DNA of 64,000 bases from assembly GCF_008933165.1 (NCBI RefSeq), contig NZ_WBVQ01000002.1, forward strand, positions 1,077,569 to 1,141,568, in the 5' to 3' direction. Both the position numbers and the translations under genes were made by a program. The DNA comes from Phaeocystidibacter marisrubri (GTDB lineage: Bacteria; Bacteroidota; Bacteroidia; Flavobacteriales; Schleiferiaceae). Positions within the stretch are counted from its first letter, which is position 1; each line of letters starts with the position of its first letter. The notes under the pieces were generated by a model. That model saw only the letters and a list, made by a program, of their open reading frames with translations. It searched no databases and had not been told where the DNA came from. Shown here in pieces: positions 25,904-35,883 of the stretch.

Positions 25904-27250
25904 ATGAATCACATCAAAAGAACCATCTGCTCAACTCTAGCACTATTCGCCGCGAGTTTCAGTGTATGGTCGCAACCTGTAGAGTACAACTTTGATTTAA
26001 AGGAGGCTCTACTATTTGGCTTGGAAAACTCCCTCTCTATACGCCAAGCCGTACTGGATCAAAGTCAGTCGGAACACGTAGTAGGCGAAGTCCGCGCAAC
26101 AGGACTCCCACAGGTTACCGGTGAAGGGCAATATCAAAACTTCCCAAACCTACCTACCCAGCTCTTACCAGGCGAAATTGTCGGTCAGCCTGGAACACAA
26201 ATTCCAGTTCAGTTCGGTACTGAAAACACCATGTCGGGCACCATCAAAGCCACACAGCTCATTTACAACCAACAATTCTTTACTGGGTTGAGAGCCGCCA
26301 AATCCTCGCGTCAACTCTACGAGTTATTGAAGATCAAAACAGAGGAAGATGTGATTTACGAAGTTTCGAACGCCTACTACATGGTACTCGAACTCAAGGC
26401 ACAGAGGAATGTATTGGACAGCAATGTGGCTCAGCTCAACAAGCTTGAAGAACTGATGAAGCTACAGTACGAGAACGACCTAGTAACGCAAACCGACCTC
26501 GGTAGAATTCGTGTTAACCGCATGAATCTTCAAACCCAATTGCAATCGGTAAAAATAGGGTTGGAACAACAGAAGAACTACCTCAAGCTCTTATTGGGAA
26601 TGGACATCAGCAACACGCTTATCATCCGAGCTCCCGAGGACATTGAAGACGTTTCGCTTCAAACCCTTCAGTATGAAAAAGAACAATCCATCGAATTGGA
26701 AATCTTAGATCAACAACTCACACTAAATGAATTGAACAAGAAGAGCATTCAAGCGGAATACGCGCCAACACTCGCTGTCTTTGGTCAGCAAAGCTGGCAA
26801 GCCCAACGCAACGAATGGAATTTCTTCGACTCAAATCAACCTTGGTTTCAACAAACGGTAGTTGGTGTGCAATTGAGCGTTCCCATTTTTGATGGGCTTT
26901 CTAAACATCATAGAATCCAACAGTCGGAAATCGACATTCAAAAAGTTCGTTTACAACAAACCAATGCTCAACGCTCTTTGGACATGCAATTCCAAAATGC
27001 ACGGGAGCAGTTGACCAATTCACTCGCTTCGGTGGAAGCGCAACGCGACAACAAGGAATTGGCAAAGGACGTATACGAGCAAACCCAATTGCTCTATAAA
27101 GAACAAGTGGTGGGATTGACAGACTTGCTAGACGCTGAACAAGCGTATCGACAAGCCGAGACCAGCTTTTACAACGAGCTTCTCAAGTTCCGTCGCTCTG
27201 AGCTCGACCTACTCAAAGCACAAGGTCAGCTTAAACAAATCATCCAATGA
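25904..27250 (+). CDS. TolC family outer-membrane efflux protein
   Basis: 448 aa with signal peptide ending WSQ. It has the doubled TolC coiled-coil repeat: FDLKEALLFGLENSLSIRQA at the start, long alpha-helical hairpins, and the mirrored segment near the C-terminus (QAYRQAETSFYNELLKFRRSELDLLKAQG). It forms the outer-membrane exit duct of the pump encoded by the next two genes, which follow with gaps of 34 and 27 bp. The ATG at 25904 is chosen since upstream codons overlap the regulator gene. Confidence 0.92.
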   Translation: MNHIKRTICSTLALFAASFSVWSQPVEYNFDLKEALLFGLENSLSIRQAVLDQSQSEHVVGEVRATGLPQVTGEGQYQNFPNLPTQLLPGEIVGQPGTQIPVQFGTENTMSGTIKATQLIYNQQFFTGLRAAKSSRQLYELLKIKTEEDVIYEVSNAYYMVLELKAQRNVLDSNVAQLNKLEELMKLQYENDLVTQTDLGRIRVNRMNLQTQLQSVKIGLEQQKNYLKLLLGMDISNTLIIRAPEDIEDVSLQTLQYEKEQSIELEILDQQLTLNELNKKSIQAEYAPTLAVFGQQSWQAQRNEWNFFDSNQPWFQQTVVGVQLSVPIFDGLSKHHRIQQSEIDIQKVRLQQTNAQRSLDMQFQNAREQLTNSLASVEAQRDNKELAKDVYEQTQLLYKEQVVGLTDLLDAEQAYRQAETSFYNELLKFRRSELDLLKAQGQLKQIIQ

Positions 27251-27284
27251 TCAATCTACAGACTAGAATAAAGAATACAGCACA

Positions 27285-28346
27285 ATGAAAAAGACCATCA
27301 TCATTCTTGCTTCTGCCAGCATACTAGGCCTCACCGCATATAAGCTCTATGCCAACAAAGAAGAGATGAAAGAGAACGCCAAGCTCTCTGAAATCACCAG
27401 TGCATCTATCCCCGTACAGATCACTCACCCCGAAAAACTCGCATTGAATACACGCGTTTCAGCCGATGGCACTTTTGAGGCTAAAACGGACCTGACCATC
27501 TTGTCTGAAACACAAGGCAAACTGGTTGCGGTGTACAAAGAAAAAGGAGTAACCGTTCGAAAAGGAGACCTTCTAGCTCAGGTTGATAATGAACTATTGA
27601 GAACCCAAGTGGCCGCAGCCAGAGCCAATTTCGAAAAGCTTCAATCGGATTCTGCGCGCTTCACCAAATTGTCGGAAAGTGACGCGGTGACCCAACGCCA
27701 ACTGGAAGATGTGCGCATCGGTTTGATGAATGCACGAGCGCAATACCGACAAGTTCAGAAACAGCTGGACAACACATATATCCGTGCAACAACCAGTGGA
27801 ATCATCAATGACGACTTTGTACAGGAGGGGGCTTATGTTTCACCAGGCATGCAATTGTACAACATTGTAGACATCAGCAAGCTCAAACTAAATGTTCGCC
27901 TTACTGCCAACGAAATCCTCAATGTGAAGGAGGGCGATGAAATCAACATCACTTCCAGTGTATACCCAGAAGACACCTTTAATGGCAAAGTAACTGCCAT
28001 AGCGGCAAAAGCGGACGGAGCCTTGAAATACAATGTGGAAATCACTTTGACCAACAACTCATCAAGAGCACTAAAACCAGGTATGTACGCTACGGCTCAC
28101 TTTCTTTTCAACAGTGAAAACGAAACGCTTTACCTCGACAGAAACGCCATTATCGGTAGTGTTCAAAACCCTCAAGTATTCACCATTGAAGACGGAAAAG
28201 CTCACCTAAAAAGCATCACCATTGGTGAGGTTAGAAGCGACCGTGTGGAAGTACTCGAAGGACTTTCGACGTCGAATGAAGTCATCACAACCGGACAAAT
28301 CAATCTGGAAGAAGGTACAGTTGTAAACGCACTGAATCGTCAATAA
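27285..28346 (+). CDS. RND efflux periplasmic adaptor (MFP/HlyD family)
   Basis: 353 aa with an N-terminal membrane anchor. A biotinyl-lipoyl-like hairpin domain (VYKEKGVTVRKGDLLAQVDNELLRTQ and later TTSGIINDDFVQEGAYVSPG) flanks a coiled coil. A beta-barrel region (LNVRLTANEILNVKEGDEI) and membrane-proximal domain follow. It bridges the inner-membrane pump and TolC. Second gene of the regulator-controlled efflux operon. Confidence 0.92.
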   Translation: MKKTIIILASASILGLTAYKLYANKEEMKENAKLSEITSASIPVQITHPEKLALNTRVSADGTFEAKTDLTILSETQGKLVAVYKEKGVTVRKGDLLAQVDNELLRTQVAAARANFEKLQSDSARFTKLSESDAVTQRQLEDVRIGLMNARAQYRQVQKQLDNTYIRATTSGIINDDFVQEGAYVSPGMQLYNIVDISKLKLNVRLTANEILNVKEGDEINITSSVYPEDTFNGKVTAIAAKADGALKYNVEITLTNNSSRALKPGMYATAHFLFNSENETLYLDRNAIIGSVQNPQVFTIEDGKAHLKSITIGEVRSDRVEVLEGLSTSNEVITTGQINLEEGTVVNALNRQ

Positions 28347-28373
28347 TCCTCAGGATTTAGAAGATATCGCATT

Positions 28374-31300
28374 ATGAAAATGACCAAAATTTCCATCAAG
28401 CGTCCAACGCTTGTGGTGGTTCTCTTTACCCTACTCACAGGCTTGGGCTTGTTCAGCTACTCCATGCTGAACTATGAATTATTGCCCGATATGAGTACGC
28501 CTGTACTTACCATCTCTACTGTTTATCCCGGTGCTGCACCTAAAGAAGTGGAAAACTCGGTAACCGTTGAAATTGAAGATGCGGTTTCCACTCTCGAAGG
28601 GGTAGACCGCGTGAGTTCAACCTCACTCGAGAACGTCTCTATCGTTACAGTAGAGCTGATGCAGGACATGGATGTTGATCAGGCTCTTCAAGAAGCCACA
28701 CGGAAGATCAATGCTATTATGAACGAACTTCCAGATGACGTGGAGCAACCTTCCATTGGCAAGTTTGACTTTTCAGATTTGCCCATCATGAGAATTGGTG
28801 TCGCCGCCAACATGGCCGGTACGGAGTTATACGACTTGATCGAGAACCAGATTCAGCCGCAAATGGCAAAAATTCCTGGCGTTGCACAAGTCAACATGCT
28901 AGGAGGCCAAGCACGTGAAATCCGGATCAATATCAACAAAAACAGACTAGAGACCTACGGACTTTCTCTACTTCAGGTGAGTCAGGCGATTCAAGTTGCC
29001 AACCTTGACTTCCCAACGGGTAAAGTGAAGGGTGAAGAGTCAGAATCACTAATTCGATTAGCAGGTAAATATTCTTCACTCGATCAAATTCGACAATTGC
29101 CCATCAGTTATCGCCCTGATGGAACCGTAATTCGAATCAAGGATGTTGCTGAAGTTCAAGACACGGAAGAAGATGCCGAGATCATCTCGCGAGTAAATGG
29201 TGAAAATGCCATTGGCCTATCCATTCAAAAACAAAGTGACGCCAATGCCGTAGAAGTGAGTGAACTGGCTCGAAAAATCATGACAGATTTGGAAGAATCT
29301 TATTCTGAAGAAGGCCTGAAATTCACCATCGCCAACGATACATCAGAGTTCACCTTGGAAGCGGCAGATGCTGTGATTCACGACTTGTTCTTTGCGGTAA
29401 TTCTCGTTGCAGTTGTAATGCTTCTCTTCCTTCACAGTTTGAGAAACGCTGTGATTGTAATGCTTGCAGTACCGGCTTCCATCATTGCGACCTTTACGGC
29501 TATGATGCTCTTGGGATTCTCTCTCAACTTGATGAGTTTGCTTGCGCTTTCTCTAGTGGTGGGTATTCTAGTGGATGACGCGATTGTAGTCATCGAGAAT
29601 ATTTATCGCCACATGGAAATGGGTAAATCTAAATTTCAAGCAGCATACGACGGCATTCGAGAGATTGGAGCAACGGTTATTTCCATCACCTTGGTGATTA
29701 TCGCTGTATTCGTTCCGCTCTCCATGACGGGCGGAATTGTGGGGAACTTGCTTCGTCAATTTGCGTTAACGGTTGCCATCAGTACCATTCTGAGTTTATT
29801 GGTGGCCTTTACCATGATTCCGCTTTTGGCTTCGAGATTCTCCAAGCTTTCTCACTTGAAAGAAGGATCCATAGTCACTGTGTTCATCAAGACTTTTGAA
29901 GGATGGGTTACAGGGTTTGAAAATGCCATGTCCAATGCTCTTCATTGGTCATTCTCACACAAAATTCTAGTTCTTGGAGCCACATTCGTAGTGTTTATCG
30001 GTTCATTCGCCCTCGTTGGACAAGGGTTTATCGGTAGTGAATTTGTCTCTGCTGGCGACCGTGGAGAGTTTACCATGCAGGTAGAATTACCCAAGAGCTC
30101 AACCCTTCGTCAGACCAACTTACTAGCTCAACAGGTAGAGCGCATCATTGGTGAATATCCCGAAGTAGAACGAGTATCGTCAACCATAGGACAAAGCTCT
30201 GGTAGAATGTCTACCACCTCTACACCATATATGGCCGAGATCAACGTGTCACTGGTTCCAACGGAACAGCGTGCTACAACCACACAAATCTTTTCTCGTC
30301 AGCTTCAAATCGAGCTTCAAGAGAACGTTGCTGGCGCAAAATTCAAGGCGGTTCCCGTTTCACTTGTGGGCGGAGGAACCGATGCGCCTATCCAAGTCAT
30401 TCTCAGTGGCACCAATCTAGACACACTGATCTCAACAGCCGATAAAGTAGCGGGGATTGTTAGTGGAATTGCAGGTACAGCTGAAGTTGAAACCAGTGCT
30501 GAAGGCGGTAGTCCAGAGATCAAAGTAGAGGTAGATCGCGACAAGATGGCGCGATTGGGTTTGAGCTTAGAAGTGGTGGGTGGCACCATGCGTACCGCGT
30601 TCAACGGAGTTCAAGATTCCAAATATCGCGATGGTGACAACGAATATGAAATCAACATTCTCCTCGACGAATTTGATCGCCAGCGTGTGGAAGACATTGC
30701 CATGCTTACGGTAATGAACAATAGAGGAGAGCAAATTCGACTTGATCAATTTGCCAGCATCACAGAGGGTTACGGTCCTTCACAATTAGACCGAAGAGAC
30801 AAGCTCGCAATGGTAAAAGTGACTGCTCAGGTAATTGGCCGGCCCGTTGGAACAGTTGGTGCCGACATTGAAGCTCAAATGGCCAATTTCGACTTACCTA
30901 GCGGAGTGGCGTACAGCATGGGTGGCGATTCCGAAAATCAATCGGAAGCCTTTGGTGGACTGGCTGTTGCGCTTTTGAGTTCTCTCATTTTGGTATACCT
31001 CATTATGGTAGCCCTATATGATAGTTACGTATATCCTTTGGTGGTGATGTTCTCACTACCGCTTGCGGTTATCGGGGCTCTACTCGCCTTGGCATTATCA
31101 CAAAATGCATTGAGCATCTTCTCCATCTTGGGGATGATCATGCTCATCGGTTTGGTAGCTAAGAACGCCATCTTGGTGGTCGATTTTACAAACCAATTGA
31201 AAGAAGCAGGATTGGAAGTAAAAGCTGCACTGCTCAAAGCAACACAAGTGCGTATTCGCCCGATTCTTATGACCACCCTCGCGATGGTGATCGGGATGAT

Positions 31301-31532
31301 GCCAATTGCCTTGGCCTCGGGCCCTGGCGCTGAATGGAAGAACGGTTTGGCATGGGTTCTCATTGGCGGCCTAACCAGTTCCATGTTTTTAACGTTAGTA
31401 GTAGTACCCGTTGTGTACTACATCTTCGACCGGATTATGGCCAAGTTTGGATGGGACAAAAAAGAAGAATTCGACTTGGTTGATACTCCAAGAGAAGAAC
31501 TCAATACAGAGATAGAAGAGGTTATGGCATAG
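28374..31532 (+). CDS. RND family multidrug efflux permease (AcrB/HAE1-like)
   Basis: 1052 aa, the length of AcrB-type proton antiporters. It opens with KRPTLVVVLFTLLTGLGLFSYSMLNYELLPDMSTPVLTI, and the TM4 proton-relay motif VGILVDDAIVVIENIYRH is intact. Two halves each carry a periplasmic loop; the second TM group includes LGMIMLIGLVAKNAILVVDF. Substrates are unknown; the GbsR-like regulator hints at small-molecule stress. The stop codon lies within the left arm of an 80-bp palindrome. Confidence 0.95.
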   Translation: MKMTKISIKRPTLVVVLFTLLTGLGLFSYSMLNYELLPDMSTPVLTISTVYPGAAPKEVENSVTVEIEDAVSTLEGVDRVSSTSLENVSIVTVELMQDMDVDQALQEATRKINAIMNELPDDVEQPSIGKFDFSDLPIMRIGVAANMAGTELYDLIENQIQPQMAKIPGVAQVNMLGGQAREIRININKNRLETYGLSLLQVSQAIQVANLDFPTGKVKGEESESLIRLAGKYSSLDQIRQLPISYRPDGTVIRIKDVAEVQDTEEDAEIISRVNGENAIGLSIQKQSDANAVEVSELARKIMTDLEESYSEEGLKFTIANDTSEFTLEAADAVIHDLFFAVILVAVVMLLFLHSLRNAVIVMLAVPASIIATFTAMMLLGFSLNLMSLLALSLVVGILVDDAIVVIENIYRHMEMGKSKFQAAYDGIREIGATVISITLVIIAVFVPLSMTGGIVGNLLRQFALTVAISTILSLLVAFTMIPLLASRFSKLSHLKEGSIVTVFIKTFEGWVTGFENAMSNALHWSFSHKILVLGATFVVFIGSFALVGQGFIGSEFVSAGDRGEFTMQVELPKSSTLRQTNLLAQQVERIIGEYPEVERVSSTIGQSSGRMSTTSTPYMAEINVSLVPTEQRATTTQIFSRQLQIELQENVAGAKFKAVPVSLVGGGTDAPIQVILSGTNLDTLISTADKVAGIVSGIAGTAEVETSAEGGSPEIKVEVDRDKMARLGLSLEVVGGTMRTAFNGVQDSKYRDGDNEYEINILLDEFDRQRVEDIAMLTVMNNRGEQIRLDQFASITEGYGPSQLDRRDKLAMVKVTAQVIGRPVGTVGADIEAQMANFDLPSGVAYSMGGDSENQSEAFGGLAVALLSSLILVYLIMVALYDSYVYPLVVMFSLPLAVIGALLALALSQNALSIFSILGMIMLIGLVAKNAILVVDFTNQLKEAGLEVKAALLKATQVRIRPILMTTLAMVIGMMPIALASGPGAEWKNGLAWVLIGGLTSSMFLTLVVVPVVYYIFDRIMAKFGWDKKEEFDLVDTPREELNTEIEEVMA

Positions 31533-31610
31533 AGAATGAGAGGGAACTTGCAGGGTTTGAGGCTTCGCGCCTCACCCTCTCACTTCTCACTTTCAAATGC
31601 CTCATTCTCT
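31531..31610. repeat. 80-bp fold-back palindrome after the RND operon
   Basis: Outer arms AGAGAATGAG (31531-31540) and CTCATTCTCT (31601-31610) are perfect complements. Inside, AGAGGG pairs with CCCTCT and GAGGC pairs with GCCTC around TTCGC (31559-31573). The left arm overlaps the RND stop codon. Confidence 0.6.
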
Positions 31611-31640
31611 ACCCATTATCTTTCACCTCATATAGACCTT

Positions 31641-31677
31641 AAGCCCCATGACATGAGCTGTTGTGGGGCTTTGTTTT
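31641..31677 (+). terminator. Probable terminator of the efflux operon
   Basis: AAGCCCC and GGGGCTT pair across a 17-nt loop and are followed by TGTTTTT, about 110 bp after the RND stop. Confidence 0.6.
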
Positions 31678-31728
31678 TATGGGAATAAATGAGCATTAGC
31701 TTAGACGTTCATATCTGACTCGCCCCCC

Positions 31729-31749
31729 GGGGACAGCACCCCTGTCCCC
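31729..31749. repeat. REP-like hairpin GGGGACAG/CTGTCCCC
   Basis: A perfect 8-bp stem with a 5-nt loop (CACCC). GGGGACAG palindromes of this form are familiar REP-type sequences in many genomes. The rest of 31678-31938 holds no gene; a minus-strand frame across it (KLGTGVLSPGG end) looks like transposon-associated debris. Confidence 0.5.
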
Positions 31750-31938
31750 AGTTTCAAATTCGACATTATCGATGATTTCTTCACGTCTTTAAGCGGATAC
31801 ATACGTTTGCAAACAGGAGGGTGACGTTTTAAAGCAAACTTCTGTCCTAACCGTCCATTCTGAAAGCTTAGCTTATATGTCTTGCATCTCAAATTGCCTA
31901 ACTTGTTGCAAATTGGCCAGGTACCTAACACACCAAAT

Positions 31939-32328
31939 ATGAGCTACTTCATCTCCACCACACTAGAAAATGTAAGCTTCGAAGAAGCGATTGAAAAACT
32001 TACGGCCAACCTGAAGGAGCAAGGTTTTGGAGTGTTGACCGACATCGACATTCAAGCGACTTTTAAGGCGAAGCTGGATGTCGATTTCAAAAAATACCGA
32101 ATCCTAGGAGCGTGTAACCCAAATTTTGCCATCAAAGCGATTTCTGCAGAGGACAAAATCGGTGTTTTCTTGCCTTGCAATGTAGTGGTGACTGAAAATT
32201 CAAACGGTCAAGTCGAAATCGCAGCGGTAGACCCCATTGCCTCCATGATTAGTGTAGGAAATGAAAACTTAGAAGCGCTTGCAGCAGACGTTCGAGAACG
32301 CCTTACAACAGCCGTAAAGACGCTTTAG
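31939..32328 (+). CDS. DUF302 family protein
   Basis: 129 aa matching DUF302 closely: SFEEAIEKLTANLKEQGFGVLTDIDIQATFKAKL, then YRILGACNPNFAIKAISAEDKIGVFLPCNVVV. The family is a small alpha/beta fold, often encoded beside metal or sulfur genes, of unknown biochemical role. No signal peptide is seen, so it is likely cytosolic. The next gene starts 4 bp after the stop. Confidence 0.88.
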   Translation: MSYFISTTLENVSFEEAIEKLTANLKEQGFGVLTDIDIQATFKAKLDVDFKKYRILGACNPNFAIKAISAEDKIGVFLPCNVVVTENSNGQVEIAAVDPIASMISVGNENLEALAADVRERLTTAVKTL

Positions 32329-32332
32329 GAAC

Positions 32333-33775
32333 TTGAAAAACGCTCTCTACATAGTCATCGCACTCATTTTCGCTTTGCGATGCTCCCCTCCCGAACAATT
32401 CCCAGTAGATGGGACTTGGTACGGCTTCTGGGATGGAACGTATTGTGAAATGACTATTTCAGGTGAACAAATCACAGTGTATTCGATGCCCCACGATACG
32501 CTTACTATTCGAGAAGGCACCCTCGAGGTTCTAGGCGATTCAGCGAGCCTATCCATTCAAGCTCCGTCCTATACTTCACACTTCTTTCGATTCGAACTTT
32601 CAAACACCGTAGACAGTCTTCGCCTATCGGATTCCATTCAATCTGACCTGAAAATCGAAATTGACAACGAATCCATGACATGGAAAGGGTACGATCTTTT
32701 CGGTCAACGAAGTGGCCTATTCACCATTCCATTTACCTCTTGTCTTGATGAGATTCGGTGGACACGGCACCAAACGAAAAGTCCAGTTACGTTAGAGTCA
32801 TTTGTGAATCGCCGGGAGGCCAAGCTTCCCACCGACACACTTCTCGATGATGGCATTCACTTAGTTATTGGTCACGTCGGGGATTCGATTCGACTTCTCT
32901 CTTCCCATGAATTAACGGACTCCGCCACATCTAAAAATAGGAATCCCAATCTCGACTTTCTTCGAGCCCAAGACGGCTATTATTTCTATGCAGATTACCG
33001 AAATGGAGCTCCTACTTGGCAGTTACGTCTTCACAAAATTCCCTTCATCAATTATCCTTCGGAAAGATATGATGGGCAACTAGCCGCTCCTGATTTTAAG
33101 AGCTATCCAGGAGCGCTTAGATTCAAATCACAAATCTTAGAAGAGTGCGAAAAAGGAATAAACTTTTCTGGGAAATATACCCTCGCAAAATGGGGATGCG
33201 GAAGCGCTTGTCAAATGGGGGTAGTCGTAAATAGAGAAACAGGGGCCATTTCAGATTTCATCACCTCTGAACTTGGAATGGAATTCAGGGCAAATAGTTC
33301 CCTGCTCAGACGTAATATCGGCGCATTAGACACCCTTACCAACTTGATGGATGAATGTAGTTATTGCACTGTTGAACAACTCAATTGGACGGGATCATCG
33401 TTCGACACGCTTCAGTTCAATTTCGAAGACCGAAGCAAAGGGGCTACACAAGTGGTGGTAGAAGAACCCACCCTCATTGCTATAAGCGCAAGTGGTCGTG
33501 ATATTGAAAATCTCAAAACTTTCTATGGTGTAGAATCTTTCTACATTGTAGCGGATGATGAGGTATACGACAATTATCTACTGCTAAAGAAAGCCGACTC
33601 TCTCTCCATTGAAACGATGACTGCTACCGGCCCCAAAATTACATTCAAAGCGCCCTTAGGAGAGCTCATGTACCAAAGTCCGCTTATTCCAAACCTTTAC
33701 AACTACGTATATTGGAATGGACAATCCTTTCTACAAGGAGACCTCTTTGACGTTGAAGAATGGGTGTTTGAATAG
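32333..33775 (+). CDS. Putative lipoprotein of unknown function
   Basis: 480 aa from a TTG start just after the DUF302 stop; a signal with lipobox-like FALRC (Cys17) follows, so the TTG is supported. The first 120 or so residues resemble a small beta-barrel domain (DGTWYGFWDGTYCEMTI). Around residues 255-310 there is a recognisable but unnamed module, DFKSYPGALRFKSQIL and then NFSGKYTLAKWGCGSACQMG, found in scattered exported proteins. A CSYC motif sits near residue 343. Function unknown. Confidence 0.6.
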   Translation: MKNALYIVIALIFALRCSPPEQFPVDGTWYGFWDGTYCEMTISGEQITVYSMPHDTLTIREGTLEVLGDSASLSIQAPSYTSHFFRFELSNTVDSLRLSDSIQSDLKIEIDNESMTWKGYDLFGQRSGLFTIPFTSCLDEIRWTRHQTKSPVTLESFVNRREAKLPTDTLLDDGIHLVIGHVGDSIRLLSSHELTDSATSKNRNPNLDFLRAQDGYYFYADYRNGAPTWQLRLHKIPFINYPSERYDGQLAAPDFKSYPGALRFKSQILEECEKGINFSGKYTLAKWGCGSACQMGVVVNRETGAISDFITSELGMEFRANSSLLRRNIGALDTLTNLMDECSYCTVEQLNWTGSSFDTLQFNFEDRSKGATQVVVEEPTLIAISASGRDIENLKTFYGVESFYIVADDEVYDNYLLLKKADSLSIETMTATGPKITFKAPLGELMYQSPLIPNLYNYVYWNGQSFLQGDLFDVEEWVFE

Positions 33776-33777
33776 AA

Positions 33778-34797
33778 CTATTTGACTCTGTAACGTTCAT
33801 CCATCTGAACACTAGGATCCGAAAGTGATTTCAAGAAAGCAACCAAGTCTATTCGCTCTTGTTGAGTGAGGTTAAGAGGCCGAACTCTTTCACTTTTATG
33901 AGGATGATTGGCACCACCGCTGTTGTAATGTTCTACCACTTCTTCTAAGGTTGCAAAACGACCATCGTGCATGTAAGGAGCCGAATATTCTACGTTTCTC
34001 AACGATGGAATCTTGAATAGCGCCTCATCCGCACTATCTCCCGTCAATCGCATTCTGCCGATATCACTGTATACGGAATCCAACCCGTTGTTCTCAAATT
34101 CGTAAGAGGTAAAGAAGAGGCCTGAATGACACACCGAACACTGTGTTTTCTCTGATCTAAAGAGAGATAAGCCTCGCTTTTCGGAAGGACTTAGTGCTCC
34201 AGAGTTGCCATAAAATTGATAGGTGTCGTACCGCGATGAACCCGATATGAAAGTGCGCTCGTAATTGGCCAATGCCCTTGTAATTACAAAGGGATCAGGC
34301 TCTCGGCCATAAGCCTCTTGGCTCATTTCAACATAAGAATTACTGGTCTTCATCCTTTCTGCAATCAGAACAATGTTGAAGTCCATCTCTGTGTGTTCTT
34401 GCACAGGGGCCAGTACTTGCATCTCCAACGTTGGAAGACCGCCTTCGGTCATGAAGTAGGGTTGATAGGCAACATTCAAAAGACTCGGCGCATTTCGATG
34501 CCCTAGTCGACCTTCTACACCCGGACTAATGGCAAACGCATCTGCCATGGCGAATTCCGCTTTGTGACAACTTCCACAACTAATCGTACTGTCAATGCTC
34601 AGCATGGGGTCGAAAAACAATTTCTTACCCAATTCGAAACGAATGTCAGAATACGCATTGTCTTCAGGAAAAGGCACAGACGGAAAGTGGCGAGGAACCT
34701 CAAGATAGGTCTCGCCACTTTCTGTCTTTTCTCTGGAACAAGAAAGGGCCACCGCGAAAACTGCGATGGCTACCAGTATTTTAGAACGGACTAGCAT
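33778..34797 (-). CDS. MauG/MbnH-like di-haem cytochrome c peroxidase family lipoprotein (second)
   Basis: 339 aa with lipobox VALSC (Cys20). Two haem c sites are visible: CGSCH (Cys74, Cys77, His78) and CSVCH (Cys220, Cys223, His224). Family features RNAPSLLNVAY, a region ending in YMHDGRFATLEEVVEHYNSGG, and a C-terminal LVAFLKSLSD are present. MauG-type enzymes oxidise protein tryptophans at a distance through a bis-Fe(IV) state; classic ones remove peroxide. Position downstream of an MbnP-like gene favours the protein-modifying role. It overlaps the upstream paralogue by 17 bp. Confidence 0.88.
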   Translation of the reverse strand: MLVRSKILVAIAVFAVALSCSREKTESGETYLEVPRHFPSVPFPEDNAYSDIRFELGKKLFFDPMLSIDSTISCGSCHKAEFAMADAFAISPGVEGRLGHRNAPSLLNVAYQPYFMTEGGLPTLEMQVLAPVQEHTEMDFNIVLIAERMKTSNSYVEMSQEAYGREPDPFVITRALANYERTFISGSSRYDTYQFYGNSGALSPSEKRGLSLFRSEKTQCSVCHSGLFFTSYEFENNGLDSVYSDIGRMRLTGDSADEALFKIPSLRNVEYSAPYMHDGRFATLEEVVEHYNSGGANHPHKSERVRPLNLTQQERIDLVAFLKSLSDPSVQMDERYRVK

Positions 34798-35878
34798 ACG
34801 CCGGATTGGTCTGCAACTCCGTATCTGTCAATGTCTTCAAAAAGGCAACCAAATCAGACACATCTTGCTGACTCAACTGCAAGCCTCCTGAGTTGATGGG
34901 ATAAAGTAAGGTTGGATCAACCGTAGAAGAAGATTTGAGTCCGGTATTGTAATGCTCTACCACCTCTTCTAAGGTGTTGAATCTACCATCGTGCATGTAC
35001 GGTGGAGTAAGTTCGATGTTTCTAAGTGTAGGAACTTTGAACTTACCGCGATCAGAGGCCGATGAAGTAACCAACTCTCTTCCCAAATCAGCAAACTCAC
35101 CATCTCCATCCAAACCATTGTTCATGAAGAGGTCGTTTTCGAAGTTTCCTCCCCCGTGACAGTGGGCACAATCGGCGCCACTAGAATCTGGGAAACCAGG
35201 ATTGAACTCGGCAAAGAACAAACGTCTTCCACGCTCTTCTTCTGCCGTCAAATTCACATCTCCACGCAAATACTGATCGTACTTACTGTTGACAGAAACA
35301 ATAGAATTCATGAATTGCTCCAATGCCAAACTGATCTTCAATGGCGTAATTGAATCACTTCCAAAAGCGCGAATAAACTGATCGGTATAGGAAGCATCCG
35401 CTGAAAGCTTAGCCACTACATTCTCGAGCGTCTCATCCATTTCAAGGGAATCTTGAATAGGGAGTAACGACTGATGTCGAAGTAAATGTGCTCTTCCATC
35501 CCAGAAGAACTCATTGGTGTTGTACGCCATATTAATGACGGCCATAGCTTGACGTTTCCCTTCAAACCCACTAACACCAATGGAAAGTCGAGCGGTGTCT
35601 GAGAAAGCAAACTCCTGCATGTGACAACTTGCACAGCTCTGCGTATTGTCTCTACTCAAACGAGTTTCATGAAACAACATCCTACCCAATTCTACCCCTT
35701 GAACCGTCAATGGGTTGTCGGGTGAAATTGTTGGAGGTGTTAAGTCTCTGGTGTCAAGTACAAAAGGTGTATTGTCGTACTTGACCGTATTGCTAGATGA
35801 AGGGTTATCCTTTTTACACTGAACGGTTAAAGCAAAAAGTCCAATCGCAAAAAGAACCCCATATTGTCTTCTAAACAT
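34781..35878 (-). CDS. MauG/MbnH-like di-haem cytochrome c peroxidase family lipoprotein (first)
   Basis: 365 aa, lipoprotein (LTVQC, Cys21). Haem c sites: CASCH (Cys82, Cys85, His86) and CAHCH (Cys237, Cys240, His241). NTNEFFWDGRAHLLRHQ and PTLRNIELTPPYMHDGRF fit the MauG/CcpA family. It starts 5 bp after the MbnP-like stop, so it is its likely direct partner. In MbnPH systems the di-haem MbnH converts a tryptophan of MbnP to kynurenine to build a copper site; two paralogues here could split roles or one could be an ordinary peroxidase. Confidence 0.88.
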   Translation of the reverse strand: MFRRQYGVLFAIGLFALTVQCKKDNPSSSNTVKYDNTPFVLDTRDLTPPTISPDNPLTVQGVELGRMLFHETRLSRDNTQSCASCHMQEFAFSDTARLSIGVSGFEGKRQAMAVINMAYNTNEFFWDGRAHLLRHQSLLPIQDSLEMDETLENVVAKLSADASYTDQFIRAFGSDSITPLKISLALEQFMNSIVSVNSKYDQYLRGDVNLTAEEERGRRLFFAEFNPGFPDSSGADCAHCHGGGNFENDLFMNNGLDGDGEFADLGRELVTSSASDRGKFKVPTLRNIELTPPYMHDGRFNTLEEVVEHYNTGLKSSSTVDPTLLYPINSGGLQLSQQDVSDLVAFLKTLTDTELQTNPAYASPF

Positions 35879-35883
35879 ATGCT

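Noticed and set aside
31701-31931. 76-codon minus-strand frame as a gene
   Set aside because: It runs through a REP-like hairpin, has no start context and overlaps the leader of the DUF302 gene; treated as debris.
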